Part shown: piece after piece, positions 1 to 13,742 of the stretch | Position numbering within the stretch: position 1 is the stretch's first letter | Layout: the number at the start of each line of letters is the position of its first letter | Source: Klebsormidium nitens | Taxonomy: Eukaryota; Streptophyta; Klebsormidiophyceae; Klebsormidiales; Klebsormidiaceae | Assembly: GCA_000708835.1 (NCBI GenBank) | Contig: DF237175.1 | Location: 1-64,000 of the forward strand | Direction: 5' to 3' | DNA length: 64,000 bases | Position numbers and translations under genes: made by a program | Notes under the pieces: model-generated | What the model saw: only the letters and a program-made list of their open reading frames with translations | What the model was told of the DNA's origin: nothing | The model's database searches: none

Positions 1-1636
1 TGCATAATAATACAGTACGGTTGCCAGCTATAGCTTCATGCGCACGTTAATCTTATTAATATAGCATATCATGCAGAATTCGATCGAAATATTAGTCTGA
101 TTGCAGTTGCCGCACATATGAGTGTGGACTGGCCGCGGGCCGATCATTGGCATACGCAGAAAACTTGAACGGGTGGCTGCATGGCCTTCAGTTTCTCTAT
201 GGCCGGTTCAAGATGCAGCATCCGACATTGTCAACGCAGGATATCTGTCGTGATAGCATATGAAGACGCGCATGACAATGAATTGTACATGAGCCCAGCG
301 GCGCACCGGTAGGCTCATTCCCTATATATAACTCAGCAAGAATCAGGAATCCTTTTCCACTTGGTACGTGTCTCATGCCTGATCGAAAGAAGCCATGCGC
401 ACCCATGTACTGACTCGAGGTTCTGTGCTATAATGGTCACTTGAGACAGAGATACTGCAAGTTTCGTTGATTTACAACAAGCACGTGCCAACGTTAATGT
501 ATAATCCTCTTGTCTCTTGGCCGGTGCTCAGCAGTCTCCTCTTCTAACTGCTTAAGGGGAATCTACGTGAAGAACGATGGCCTATGTAATGGCGCAAGGC
601 ACTTCTCTTTACAGAAACAATCGTTGACGAAACGCTCTATGACTCTAATCAGCTTCTTCCTGTCTCCTCTCGCTAATCGTCCACTTCCTGCCGATCTTCT
701 CACTATCTGAGTAGTCTCCGCTCACTTCAATCGACTCTCATCAGCTTGGTATTTGGAATGAAAGGTTTTGCCGCTCTGCAAATGTTTCAACCAGCTCGAA
801 GGCGCCTCGTAATTAAAAGGATCTCGCTCTCAAGGATGATCTCGCTACACCGCCCTCACATTTGATCGTCCGTTGCTCAGCCGTAATCAACTTTGTTACA
901 TGCCGTCCTCTATTGTTTTAAAGTACAATCAATGGTCTCCCTGTTTCGCCTCGTCCTCGTACAATTTGTTATCAAACACCTTCTTGCCGCGGGCCTCGTT
1001 TCCGCTGATGCTGGTGGTAAAGGACAGGAGTTGACCGAGCCCCACCGAATCGCCCGCCAGCTTCCCCGCCCCAGCTTCTTCACCAGTCTGCCGTGCCCCG
1101 CTCGCTTGCGTGCGCTCCTTGCCAACTCCACATCTCCCAATGCCACCGCTGCGGAACGGCACAGGCGTTTCCGCACGGACCGCCTTGCCGGTGTTGCCAG
1201 CAGTGTCCAGGCCGCGGTCGTTAGCAGGCGGGGGGGTGGGGGAGAGCGTCTTGGGCGGGGATACCTGCCGCAGGGCATGCGGACATTTAGTGTTCTACAC
1301 GAGAAAAGAGCAATGGCGTTTTGACCCCTGTCGCTGCTTGACATGCCTTCTGCGAATAAAGCCTAAACCTGTGACACGCAAGAAGGAGCTGACTAACGAT
1401 CAATACGTCCAGTCAGTAAGCCACTTGGCAGCCGGTTCTTAGACGCGTCCAACCAGAAGGTGCATTTACGACGATGCAGCCCTACCCTACGAAGTTTGTC
1501 TTAGGACAACGAGTGCAAATTCTGAAGGCTGCTTCCTAAGTGGCCGTAACAACACAGAGATTGTCCGAACAGCACCTACCTAAGTGGATGCAGACAGGAT
1601 TTGCGACCTTATCTGAGGAATTAAGTCGATGAGCAG
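1..1636. other. Intergenic, no supported gene
   Basis: Open frames on both strands at about 0.9-1.4 kb overlap each other and show no domain, splice pattern or family resemblance. The strand antisense to them is equally open, which suggests base composition rather than coding. The 3' untranslated region of the minus-strand gene that starts at 12.6 kb probably lies at the right edge. I see no RNA gene or mobile element here. Confidence 0.5.
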
Positions 1637-4600
1637 TCATGAGAGCAGTAAAATGCACATAACCACACACTGGAAAGGATTGCCAAACCATCACCCAAGC
1701 TTGTCAGCTTTTTGACTGGACCGGACAACCGCCTCGCCAACACAAAGCCAACCCAATGTTCAACTCCGATAATCGGAAAGCTTAAACTCACGGGTAAGCC
1801 TGACATGCGCGGAGAATGAAAGAGGGATCACGACTTGTTCTTGGTCGATGGATATTGCTCGGCGCTGAACGGAGCTCACCTCAGCATCAGAGCTGTCGCT
1901 GTAAGGAACCAATGCCTCCTCGTTGTCCGACCATTGCTCTACTCCCATCGGGCCCCAGGGATCGAAGGGCGTGCCGGGCACGCCGCTTGAAGTAGTGGGG
2001 GTGGCCAGGGAACCCGCTTGCTGTTCCTAAGAAGAGGAAAAGAGAAAGGACGTCGGACAGAAACGAGATAAAACGGCTTCGAACTTTGTCAGACTCCCGT
2101 CGCGATGGTGCAGCGTGTTCTCTCTTGCGCCTTCCTGAGCTATCTCTTGAGACTGACAATCAGCAGCTGCGTCTGCTACGAATGAAAGCATTGCATGGTA
2201 CAGGCCTTGTTGCGAAGCTGGTAGGTTACCGACCAATCAGTCGACCGATAGCAACCGGAAAATACCAAGCTCCGAATAATAGAAGTGAGATAGCATGCAA
2301 AGACTTCAAGATAGCGTGGCGAATTCCTTAGGATAGTCACGACCTGCCGGTTGCATTCGAAGATGTTTCATACAAGGTCAGCCTACTTTTCTGCATGAGT
2401 GGGGAGAAACGCCCCCAGAAAAAAACTTCGAGATGAGATCCGTACCTCCGGAAGCTCTCCGCTCGTAATGGTTTCCATCTTCATCGCCTCAACCGCCTTC
2501 TTAGTGTTGCTGCCGCTGACGCTCCCAGCCACTTTCTGCAAAATTCGACAAGACATCCCATGAACCCGACAGCCACGACTGGCTTAAAAGACTGCGATGA
2601 CTGCTGACAAAATGTCCCCAGAATCTTACAGCAGCGCTTCAAATAGAGCAAATACCAAAAGAAGGCGACTCAGAGTACGAGCTGACAGCTAAGACGAGTT
2701 CTAGTCGAGTCCTGGCTCTTCCATTTTGACGCATCGTTGATTACGAATGTAAGAATGAAACAACCCATGAACCGATACACAACTCTCAAAACCTCCGTGA
2801 ACTCAATCTTCCCTATCTTCCCGTGACTTATTGCAGTCGGTTGTCGTTCGCTTTTCTTAGCTCGATGAAGTCAGACAAGACAGTAGGTAGTCCGAACCAG
2901 CTGCCGCATTCAAACCGTAACGTCCTGCATAGGTACACCAAGTCAAGCACCGACTGACAACGCGATGATCTCGTCACTTACCTGTTCCTTGTTCGTCTTG
3001 AGAGATTCGTTCTGGATCGTCTCACGTCCGACGGCGCTCTCTCCTGCGGACGTGTGCTGCAGGGTGAGCCCCGCGCCGATCTTCTGCGTCTCCGTCACCA
3101 CTTCGTTGATGTCCTTCTTGACCACACTGTGTCTGTGCAACAACGAAAGGGAGAAGTTGAACTGCTGGCGCGCTTGTAGAGCAGGACGGCCGGACCGATT
3201 GGAATGATCGGAACGGTGAACTAACTCAAGCGGCGCAGCAAAAGGAAGTATCAGACGAGTACAAGAGAACACTTTTTAAAGGAAGACGGCCAGGAACCAA
3301 AGAACCATCAGCCCGAGAATCGTGAACGAATTAGAAGTCGTATTTAAAGCGTGAGCAAGCTTTAGCGGCCCGATCCTCTTTGTATGTGTCGAATCTGCAG
3401 CGTTGCCTCGCTGAACCAAGCAAGAACCAACGAAAGCCCTCGTTTGGCCTCAACTCTCACTTCAATCCCTTTACATGTGGATGTGGAGAAAACATTAAGA
3501 AGTGCTTTCTTATCTTGGAAAAGGACAGCGCTCACAGCAGACGGTAACCCAACGGTGCACTGAAATCCCCTTCAAAATGTTTGCAGGTCAGCCGAATTCC
3601 GTCAAGAGACATTCCCGCGGATTTTCCCACTTCTGCTGAGCACATAGCGGGAAAAAGGTGGACCTCGGAATCACAAAAGTCACTTGTTGAACCCTCGTTC
3701 ATTCTCATCCTCACATGCGTCCCCATTCCAAAGTCTCCCCCGGTTGCGCACGGAAATCTGATACTAGCAGCGGACTTGGATGCTAGTTCATAATCACCTT
3801 CTTTCTATCGGACCCATTGGGAAATACAGCAGCGCGCTGTACCAAAAGCTACCCGTTCCTACCAAGGCAGGCGAATCGGATTGCGCAACTTACCTCTGAT
3901 TTTGCTTGGCGTCCCTCTGGTCGTCCTTCCGCTCTGAATCATGCAACTGAAGGGTTGAATCGTCCGCTTTGCTCGCACCGGCGGGCGACTTCTTTGCATC
4001 TCCCAACTGCGTCAACAGAGTTTGTTTTTTTCGATCAGGCGACACGAAGGTCCCATGCCAGAATGTCTTTTCAGAGATAAAGCGCACACCTGCCTTGCGG
4101 TTCTGAGCTCTAGAACGCCATTGCACTTGACTTGATGTTTTTCTTTCGGATTTGACATGGACCCGGGTAGGGTCAGCTCAAATTTGTTCAACGCACAAGG
4201 GAAAGAGAGCACAGATCGCCAATGTCTGAAGCCAGTCCTTCATCCCATAAAGGGTTCTAAAACTTAAACCTCTAAAAGTCTAGATGAAGATCATCTAACA
4301 CTGTTCAGTATGATGTGCTAAATTCATTTAGGGACGGGCTCGAACTGGCCCCTAGGCGACTCTTCCTAGCATGCACGTGCATGACGTCAGCACGAATTGC
4401 CATCGTCTCAGCATGCAGACCAGGTTTTGACACTTGCCTTGGCTGCCGGCTCGTGGGGCTCGCTGAATGTGACAGGTGGCCGCATCGGCGCCGACGTCAT
4501 CTCCTGTCCACCGTTGCTCGCTTGCTTTTCTTTCGCGCGAAGTGGCTCCTTGATCGGGTTGGGCACGTTGCGACCAGATGGGGGCCGGCGCGGCGGGCTA

Positions 4601-7600
4601 TGGCTGGCGAAAGAGAAAGTCAAAATTGATGCTTTAGATGCCTTGACAACCTCGCCACTTTGAGACACCAAGTTTAGATGCGTTCTCCGCGATTGTGAAG
4701 ACGCTCGAACATTTCGTTGGTGTCCTCTTTTTGCGCCGAAGATCGATACAAGGGCGACCGCTCCCTTTCTGATGTAAAATGCACCAATGGCAGAGGAAGT
4801 TTCTTCAAGCGTCGTCATTTCTCCATCCACAGTCCTGGAGTTTGAAATTACGAGACGCAACTCTAGCAGCGGTGCCATCCTTCGTTGCACTGACAGAAGG
4901 TGTGGTGAAACTCTGAAAAGACCAGCGTCAGAGCCATTAGCAGGTGAGAGCACCAGCCGACTTTGATGCGCCTTACTTACCTCTCCTCCAGGCCGTCCTT
5001 GATGTCGTCAAACCCATGCTCCAACTCCTCGATGACGTCAGCAGTAGTCTCTTCTTTCTTGGTCGCGCTCTTCGACTGCACCAATGGACAGGTTGCAGTC
5101 AGCCTGCTTACCTTCCGGCGACAATGGAACGGTGGAAAATTGATGCTACTACGACAAAGTTCACCGCGTGCTCGATGCCAATAATCCAAAGAAGGCATAG
5201 TCAGACTGTTTAGCGGTCCGCAATCTTAGGGGTGTAGCTTTGTAGAAACTGCTGGCTGCAAGAGACTATATGATGCTTTGCAAGGCGACCAATGGTGCAG
5301 AGCAAAGGGTGACCGCAGACCGCCTCTCTCTAGAAGCGACAAGCTGGACTCATAACGAAAGGCAACATGTCGTTCCAACTTGCAAATGCAGTGCGCCCCA
5401 CACCAACCGGCAGAACCGCAGGCTCGCTTGCCGGACGACAACCTGGCCTGCAGAAGCGTGACGTCAGCATTGGGTAGCCCGCCTCATCAAGCCACGAGCT
5501 TTGTGAGACTTGCCTGCTCTGCCGGCACATGGGAATCGGTGATGACTTTGCTGGTCAGCTGCTCCACCGCCGGCGCCGTGCTGAGTCCACCATTGATCTT
5601 GTTCTGCGTGTAGTCAGGGCCTTGCTCCTCCTTGCTCGTCGGGGTTGGCAGAGGGCGTCCAGGCGGCGAAGGGCGGGGCGGCGCTTGGCTGGGGAAGCTG
5701 GCGAAGGCAGACAATGGAAAACGGTGCGTTTGTGACTTGCACAATTGGATTCGAATTCTAGACGAAGGTGCCTCGTGTCGTATGGGAGCCGATTTGCAAG
5801 CGGACTGCTTCAGAGCGCCCTTGGCTTTCATTGGCCGGTCGACTCAGGTCAGACCAAAGTTAAGACTGACGTTTCCGATCTGCTCTTTGCTGGACATCAT
5901 AATCAAGCGAACGAAGAGGCGCTTGACAAGTCTCACATCACGCTGTCAATCCCTCCACGTCGCACTTCCGAGCCGTTTGCAGCTGCCTAGATGATCTCCT
6001 CGGCAAGGTAACAGTTCTAACGCTCCAGAATCGGCGTACTGATGTGAAGAGTTGATGAAATTCACGACTGAAAGCTAAGTCTGCGCTTTCTACAGCATTT
6101 ACCGTCACGAGTCAGGTTTGAGAGCGCCTCACTTACCTTGTCATAAGGCCTTCCTTGCCGTCGGGGCCCGGCTGCGACCCAGAATTGACGTCCTCCTCTT
6201 TGCTGAACGCCCTCGTCTGCACAAAAGGATGTGAGAGCGGTGTGACCTGGCTCCGAGCAACAATAAGAGTGAACGGCAGGAGGCTACTGTAGCAGCGTCC
6301 AAACAGCATGATTGGCAAATGCGGAGAACACACAGTATCTGCAGCGGGCTCTTCAAGCAACAAATCTCTGATGTGCGGATCATGTCTGCCTGTCTGTAAC
6401 AGTTTGCGATACTTACACAAAGTCGCTCAACTTTGAGCGACCAAACTTACGCCGTACTGTCAGCAAACGATGCTTACACCAAACAAGTAACATCAGAACG
6501 TCAGCAAGGGGTATGGGACTAAAACCTGCCTTAACAGCTGGCAGCTTGGAGGGGGGTACGGTGGAACTGTTGCCAGGTTTCGCCGGCTCGCTCTGCGCCG
6601 GAAGCAGGGCCTTGGGAACGAATGCTGGCGCGTTAGGATTGAGCTTCGCCCTCACTGGGGGCATGGCGGTTGCCAACTTAGGCTTAGGCGCAGTTGTCCT
6701 GCGAAAGACGTCGGGAAAGTGCTTCAAATTTGGGGCTGGGCGTTTAGGTAAAAAGTTGTGCCTACATTCACCGTGAGGATCTCGGCAGAACGCAAAACAG
6801 TTGACATGCCACAGATCAATAATCTTTGAATCCGTATTGGCTCTAGGACAAGTCTACTCGGATGCTCGAGGACCCCCGTCTGACTGCCTCAATAAAATTA
6901 TCTGATGCGGTCACAAGGACTCAACTCGCCTAGAAAGGGAAGGCTCGACGCGGTTATCTCCCAGACTGGGATGACCCCTCTAATCGCAGTGCAATCGCCA
7001 CGTATTATCAACGCTGCAAGTAGAGCCCGCTCGGAGAAGAGGGCATCGCATATCTACCCCGACATCCAATCTGACCGTGCCAGGTCTGCATAGCAGTTGC
7101 TAGCTTCCAGGATATGTCTCCACTCACCTCTCAAAGCTTGAATGGTATGGGTAGTGCTGCAGCGCAGCGGTGGTGTCATCTGTCGCCTCACTATCAGTGG
7201 CCTTCCCCTGCAGGCATACAAACGGAGATGTCACCCACAACTAACAAAGGCGAAGGAAAGAAGAAGAAGCCTCAAGTTCAGCGTGTTTTGTGAAGGGTTT
7301 TAGAACGAAGACAGCGAAGCCTTCAATCACGGATAAGCATATACTTTGTGTTTGGAGCGGCCAATTGCTAGCCAGTAAGTCCATCATGTCGGACGCAGCA
7401 CTAGAGGGAACACTGCGCAGCGCCAACTATTGAAAAGAGAAGAAGTGCCCACTGCCGATACCAGAAGTCCTTCGACAAGTTGACCGATAAGCAGACCAAC
7501 GAATCCGACCGCTTCTGCACACAACGCATCAGCGCCTGCCGACTCTGCTTCATGATTGAAAGGGTGCGATGGATGAGACGGTGTCGCTGGCCTTTGCATG

Positions 7601-10600
7601 CACCTCTTCGCAGGTGTATGCATGACATCAGAATGCATAATGCGGACTCGTTTCTGCCGTAGTTGGCTGCATCGCGGCCACGGTCGCCTACCTGCTGCTT
7701 CTGCATCGTCAGCTCCGAGACCCTTCTCATGCACTGACACGTGTCCGGCCGCGCCTTGAATTTCCGCCTTCTCCAGGGCGTGCTTCTTGTTCTCGTCCAG
7801 GCTGGCGGGAACACAGCCGAAGGGCGGGTTGGTCGCTTTTCTGACAAAAAACACGACAACGTGTACGTGAGGGAAGCCTGAAGCGACCAATATGAGGATT
7901 GCAATCTGTTCGGTAGGCTGGTTCCTCGGAGCAAGCCCTTTAAAAGTGGTCAGAAATCAAGAGGCTCCTTAGTAGGCTCCTCCAACAGCTCAGCTTAGAG
8001 TTGAACCAGATGAGAAGAGCTTGAGTGGACAATCGTCGCCAACTTAGTGCAGGACACACTGCGAACGATGCACCGAAGGCGCTGCTAGCGACCAACACCC
8101 AGAGGTCCGAGCGCTGTCCGGCATATGTCAGCATTGTAGCGCCTCACCCACCTGATGTCTTTGCCCTCGGTTTGGTCGTGATCGTCCTTGGTGTTAATGA
8201 CATCATCCTGCTTGTCGAATTTGACGTGCTTGCTCGTCCTCCCGATCTGCACCAAAGGGATGATAATGAAGTATTAGGAGCTTTGTCAAGGAGTCAAAAC
8301 ACGGCAACTAGTGAGAGAAGCTTGGCAGCCCCTGTTTGCGTCAGTGACTGACTTTTAGGAACACCACACTTATCTCTTTATGTACAGGCCTCTATGGTGC
8401 CGACAGGCAGATTGCCAAACAGGAGTCAAAGACGTCGAGAGGCGCCGCCAAGGACGAGTAGAAATGACACACTTCGTAAGGACTAGTGAACGCGGATGGA
8501 TTGATGTTCACTCTCTAATATTTCGGTAATGATTGGAAAGGATTAAGGGCGGAATAGATGGCCCAATCCCGTCTACTTCTGAAATAGGAACGCACGACAA
8601 TGACGCTCGCAGCACGCAGACTCCCAGGCGGATAGTCAACTTCCTTGGCAAGCAGGTGGCTCGACGTCACCTGATCCGGCGCTGACGTTACCAAGATCTG
8701 ACTGTGACTTCAGCAAACGAAAGACGTCCACGAGGCCACCTGAAAGTCAATCCAGCCTGGCAATTCCTCGAGACGCGCAACAAGGGAGGACAGGCTGCAT
8801 GTATTGTGGATTCAATTCTCTCAGCGCAGGTCATACTGTCAGCAGCCTCGGCGCTTACCTGCTGCTGCAGAGCCAGCTCAAACCCCCCCTCGCTCTCCTC
8901 TTCCTCCTCGTCCTCGAGGCAAGCACCTCGGCCGCTGCTGCGACTGCCCAGTGAGTGGAACGGTGCAGGCAGCGTGGGCGCCCTGGTGGCCGCGCTGCCA
9001 GAAACACACAAAGAGACAACACGTCAGCAACCGTTTTGCACATGGATGCCACATGTTGCCAGTTCGTTTCTCATTTTGAAGAGTATATAAACAGGGTGGT
9101 CTCCAATAATGAAAGGTCGAGCAACTGAGGAGATGTGCGGGATACTGTGCAGCTTGCCAATCAAAGGAGGCTTGGGTCGTTATGAACCTAGCTGAGCCGG
9201 GTAGCTTCGTCGCAACCGATCTGCTGAAATCGACGCTTGAGACGGGCCACGCAACTAAATTGCAAGTGGCAACTTGTCCAGCATACAAGACTGACCTCTC
9301 ACTCCTGTTGTTGTCAACCGCTTCGCTGTCGCCGTCCGGCACAATTGCCTTGTCAACCACCTTGCAGAAAGAGAGCGCTTTTGCTTCGAAACTGCAAACA
9401 TTTTTTCACCAAGCATGTGCTCGTAGTCCAAGCGGGGACTCGAGTTCAAGCATACAAAGCCTGCAGGACTTCTTGCCCCGAAAATTACCTGTCGTGGCTC
9501 GAGGTGACACTTTGAGCGGCCAAGATGAAACGAAAGGGTGACTATTTCAAGCATCACAAGATTGAAGAAAGACTTAACGAGCACGACAGTTGCTGTCGCA
9601 TGAACCACAGCAAAGAAGGACAGAGCCGGCTTCAATAGAGGGGCAGTACCTATGCTTACCGTGGTCGTCTTGCCGCCGCCGCTGTGGCCACGCGCTACCA
9701 CCTGGGGGTTGCCAGTCTGGCCCTTCGATTCAGAGATTTTCCACCTCTCGCGAATCTACACAAAAAGTAGCGACGGTTTCAATTCGTGGGTTCAGACACG
9801 AAATGCAAGGTCTTGAACTTCCTGAAGCGTGCCTTGGGTGTCGATATTCAGCGGATCATGTTTCAATAGCTGAAGCTTAAAACTTGGACAGCAGCGCCAT
9901 AGCCTATGGTAGTCCTAGCGACTTTGACCAAGTCATTGCTTTATAGCCTGTGTATCAGCAAGCAGAGGCGAACTCTTTGTCCAGACCTGTTTCTCGCCTT
10001 CACAAATACTTTGCATGTTTTTGTGCAGCGTGACATACCACCCGCTTGAGACCTGGAAATCTGAAGCACCAGAGGTGAAGCCTTTGTACTAGGCATTTGG
10101 CGAGTCGGAATGAGAGGTAATCCGAGCAAAAAGAAGAAAAGATCCTGACACTTTACCTCCTGCTCCTTTTTGACCAACGCCGCCGCTACCTCTGCATCTA
10201 CATCCTCGTCAGCCTTGTCACAGGCGCGAAGAGCTTTCTCGAGCACTCTCGCCACAGCGTCCCGCTCAGCTCTACTTGCACCGGCTCTGTACAAACTTGC
10301 CAGGTCCTTCTTTGTCTGTGCAAGCACTCCTTGTGCAGCAGCCCGCCGAGCGTGGGCCGCACCAAGTGGGGAGGTCTTCGCAATCTTGAGCCCCCTGTCA
10401 TCCGCTCCCTGGTGTCCATCGCCGTCCGTCAAGGCATTGTGTGGCAGCTCGGTTAGAACAGCATCAGCTTGGGATCCTACGCCTGTTGAAGCGATCCCCA
10501 CTCTGCTTTTCTCGCGGGGCGGTGGGTTGTACGCTTCCGCGGATTCTCCCTTGTCTGCATCTTGTGAATCCTGCAATGGATGTTTCGAAAGAATCACGAA

Positions 10601-12592
10601 GGGAAACAACCTTGCATGTTAACGCGAGTTGAACTCTGAAGAGGGAGCATGCAAGCGAATATATAACAAACTTGTATGTTAAAGGCAGTTAGTTGCCAAT
10701 TTTTAAGATTTCAAACATGCAATCTGCTAATGAAGAGGGGGTTAGTGATGGTCGATGTTGTTCAGGTGACCCTCTGCAACAAGATGTATCTCATAAACGC
10801 CGTCACTTTTTGCCGGTCCCCCAAAGCAATCCTGAGCTTGGAGCAATCCAGGCTTGGCAAGCGTCTGCATATAACATGCAAGGCCCAAACCAAGAGGCCC
10901 AAACCAAGATGTGATTTGGAACTGGACCATTTTAGGCAATGCAATCCTTTTCAAGCAATGCTAAATCTAACCTCGCTGAAAACACATCCTTGTGCACTAG
11001 ACACCTCCCTCGGATAGCCACTTAACTTTTGAAGGCATGTAGTGCAGGATGGACAAGCAACCAACATGGATGGACACAAAAATGCTGAAGTATGAAAGAG
11101 GACCACCAGAAGAATACAGTCCACTGCCAGAAAGAACAAGATTCTTTTGAGCATACTTTGGACAAAGAAGATACAGAATCAAACCAATCCGGTACTTACC
11201 CCCTTTCGCTGGCGCTTGGGCGGGGCTGCTGCTGAATCAACCTCATCAACAGGGGCTCCCTCTGTTGCACCCGTACTATGGTACGAACCAGAGCGATGGC
11301 CCCCGCTCTGGCTCCTGCAAATGAAGTTTGGCAGAGAATTTTGACTGCCGTAATCAAGTGTAATGGATCCAGAGTGAGTACACAAAGGAGCAACACTTTC
11401 TGTCAGCTGCCAGGCACCTGAGAGGCAGCAGAGGTACTGGAGATTGCCATCCAGCCAATGCTACAGACATCCCCATTCGATGCATCCATTTGGCAAAAAG
11501 TATGCACTCTTGGAGAGCTGGGGAGGTGCATCTGCAGTACTTGCAAGGAACTTCTGAGAGTGTTTTGAGTCCCCACTTTTGAAAGACAGGCTTGGACACC
11601 ATCACTGATGCGAATGTATCTAGTATGGAGCACGCACTTGACACTAGACTTTCGGCCTCTGATTGGATTGTGGTGCTCTTGCACTCTCCCCTCTCCCCTT
11701 CCGCCGCTACCTCCAGCATGAAAATCGGGCCCGCCCACCCTGCACATTCAGCGTACTTTTTCTGATTTCTTGCTTGAGATACGAGACTGCAAGAATCCGA
11801 GATCAAGTCCTGCACAGAAGTGTGCCACGCTATTGTGATTGAGTGCTGGGCAATGCCTGAAAGGTACTTTTGACATCCAGTCACACTGAAACATGTTGAA
11901 TCTGCTCCAGAGATGAACAAGCAACTAACCTGGAATGTGGACCAAAAAAGTTCTGAGTGAATTGTCCGCTGAATCCTGATTGAGACACCGTCTGCTGCGC
12001 CATCTCCTCCTCCCGTTTCCTCTTCAGCTTGCGTTCCTTCTCCCGCTGCCGTTGAGATATAAAGCTGACATCAATCATAGCACAGCCGGACTTGCAGAAT
12101 CTTTAGAAAGCACAACTTCTTTTGTAGATGTTGAATGCATCTTCCAACTCCTTGCACTTAACTGTTAAGCTTGGACACTGTAGCTGCAAGGATCGCTCAT
12201 TTTAAGTGCAACTGCAGACGATTTTGACACATCACTTGCACATCCTGCGGTGATACAAGATCCTGCGGTCCACTGCTGAGAACAATCCGTTCAGTAATCA
12301 TCTGGAAGACGCAACTTACTTGCTGATTCCCCTTGGATTGGTGTTTGATTTCGTTCACAATCTTCCAAGCCTTCCGTGCTCCTCCGCCGATCAGATTTTC
12401 AAGCCCCTTCTGCAAATAATTCTTCGTATTTGCCCACCTATAATTAACTTTCTGTGGCTTCCGCTGACCGTAAAAGCGCTCAAGTTTCTTTTATGAAAAT
12501 CTTCCAGTAGACTGACTTAGGAACTCCCTCAAGACGTCAGGCTCATCTATGTAACGTAGGGTGGCACCATCGTCACCTTCACCAGCATCCAT
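1637..12592 (-). CDS. Unrecognised many-exon charged protein with a PAM2-like motif
   Basis: I do not recognise this gene. Exons supported by splice sites and phase run 12320-12592, 11930-12045, 11200-11314, 10157-10570, 9660-9755, 9296-9360, 8859-8994, 8152-8246, 7692-7840, 7128-7207, 6698 to about 6530, 6137-6216, 5514-5697, 4938-region 4977-5080, 4438-4603, 3894-4006, 2982-3132, 2446-2535, 1880-2026 and perhaps 1637-1669. The N-terminal part contains the stretch RFYGQRKPQKVNYRW and a Lys/Glu/Arg-rich helix. The middle holds KLNPNAPAFVP, which fits the PAM2 motif that binds the MLLE domain of poly(A)-binding protein. The rest is Ser/Glu/Lys-rich and probably disordered. Two exons end in GC donors (5513 and 4437). 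Problems: a TAA lies in frame near the start, and the junctions at about 7.7/7.2 kb and 6.5/6.2 kb do not resolve to one frame. It could be two genes. A role in RNA or translation is inference from PAM2 only. Confidence 0.55.
4436..4437 (-). other. Likely GC splice donor in the unrecognised gene (exon 4438-4603)
   Basis: The exon ends GCCAAG and the intron begins GCAAGT. The next exon at 3894-4006 continues in phase 0. Support is phase and consensus only. Confidence 0.55.
5512..5513 (-). other. Likely GC splice donor in the unrecognised gene (exon 5514-5697)
   Basis: The exon ends GCAGAGCAG and the intron begins GCAAGT. The following exon, beginning TCGAAGAGC, continues in the same frame. 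Support is phase and consensus only, since no homologue is known to me. Confidence 0.6.
6614..6646 (-). other. PAM2-like peptide motif
   Basis: The minus strand encodes KLNPNAPAFVP in the exon that begins at 6698. PAM2 has the known core L-N-x-x-A-x-x-F-x-P, and all the core positions are present. In known proteins such as ataxin-2 and the plant CID proteins, the motif docks on the C-terminal domain of poly(A)-binding protein. The splice phase joins this exon to the one at 7128-7207, so it probably belongs to the long minus-strand gene. Confidence 0.6.
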
Positions 12593-13742
12593 TTGAAGTC
12601 AGAAGATCTCGCTTCGTTACGCTTGCTCATTGCGCTTGCTTCACCGTGCATGATCAACATGATTGCACACATACCTAGGTCCTAGGATAGGTAGATTCTG
12701 TTGGCGGGAAGCTGTTATACTGTATATAGTACTACTTATAGGCAAGGCGGCCGCGCGCGCCCAGGTCGATCACTTTCGAGACGGTCTCCAGGGTTCAGAG
12801 GGTTTAGAAGATGGAGGGCCGCGGGTTTCCGGATAGGGCCGGGTTCAGCTACAGCTTTTTTCGACCAGGGTGCAAATGAAACCAAGAAGTTTCTCAAAAT
12901 ATATGTGACAACTTTCAGAAAACCCAAAATGTCTGAAAGCCGGGCGGTCCATGAGGCGGCATCGAAAACTCGATTGGAGGAACTGCGGGTATGCATAGCA
13001 CGAGCCAGGTTGACAAATTTTCTGACAGGGCCTTTCAACGTCCTTTGAAACCTTCCGCCTGGGGATCCAGATTCAGATAATTGAGGCTCTATATGCAGGC
13101 TGTCGTCTTATATGGTCGAAAATGATAGGTCGAAGCTGTGGGTCTTCCACTGTTCACGGGCCGGGCCGCGTCGGACGCGCGCGCCCGAGCTGAGCAGCCG
13201 ACAACGAGCTGCCACACGCACTGCGCTAAGCCTATACCTATACCTAGAGGCTATATTCTAATAGCTAGCAGCTGGGCGTTCTAGCTGGCCCTAGCGCTGG
13301 CCCTGGGCGTTCTTTCCAGCACTTAAATATGGCTAGGGCTGGGACTACGGTAGTCTAGATAGTGCCCATGGCCTCGATCGCACAATTGAAGCGGAAGGAT
13401 CAGGACAATGCAGTGTCAAGCCGTCTGCCCTTCCCCTCGACCAGGCTCTCAAAGGTTCTTTCAAGGCTGACGCTGCATTCTACACATCTTACAGAAACCT
13501 AGTGTCTGTACACTGGCTGCCGGGTGGCTTCGTGCTTAGTAATCCCTTACTGACAAGCAATCCCTTACTCTCAAGCGTAGCAGGCTGATACTGTATTTCA
13601 AAACCCCTTCTAAGCTTTGCAACAAATGCACCTTGGTGCACTGATGTCTAGAAAAGACCTTGTTGGAACAGGGGCTGAGGCAACCAAACAAGGTTTGTGA
13701 TACCTTCATGGACCAGCATTGGATTGCGAGCACCTGCGTGAC
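12593..13742. other. Divergent intergenic region
   Basis: This stretch separates the minus-strand gene starting at 12592 from the plus-strand carrier starting at 13743, so it should hold both promoters. It has GC-rich patches near 12745 and 13155. Near 13270-13315 the phrase CTGGGCGTTCT occurs twice around related CTGGCCCT words. I see no conserved gene. Confidence 0.5.

Noticed and set aside
910-1344. Overlapping open frames on both strands at about 1 kb
   Set aside because: There are no recognisable domains and no support from splice sites or context; both strands are open because of composition.
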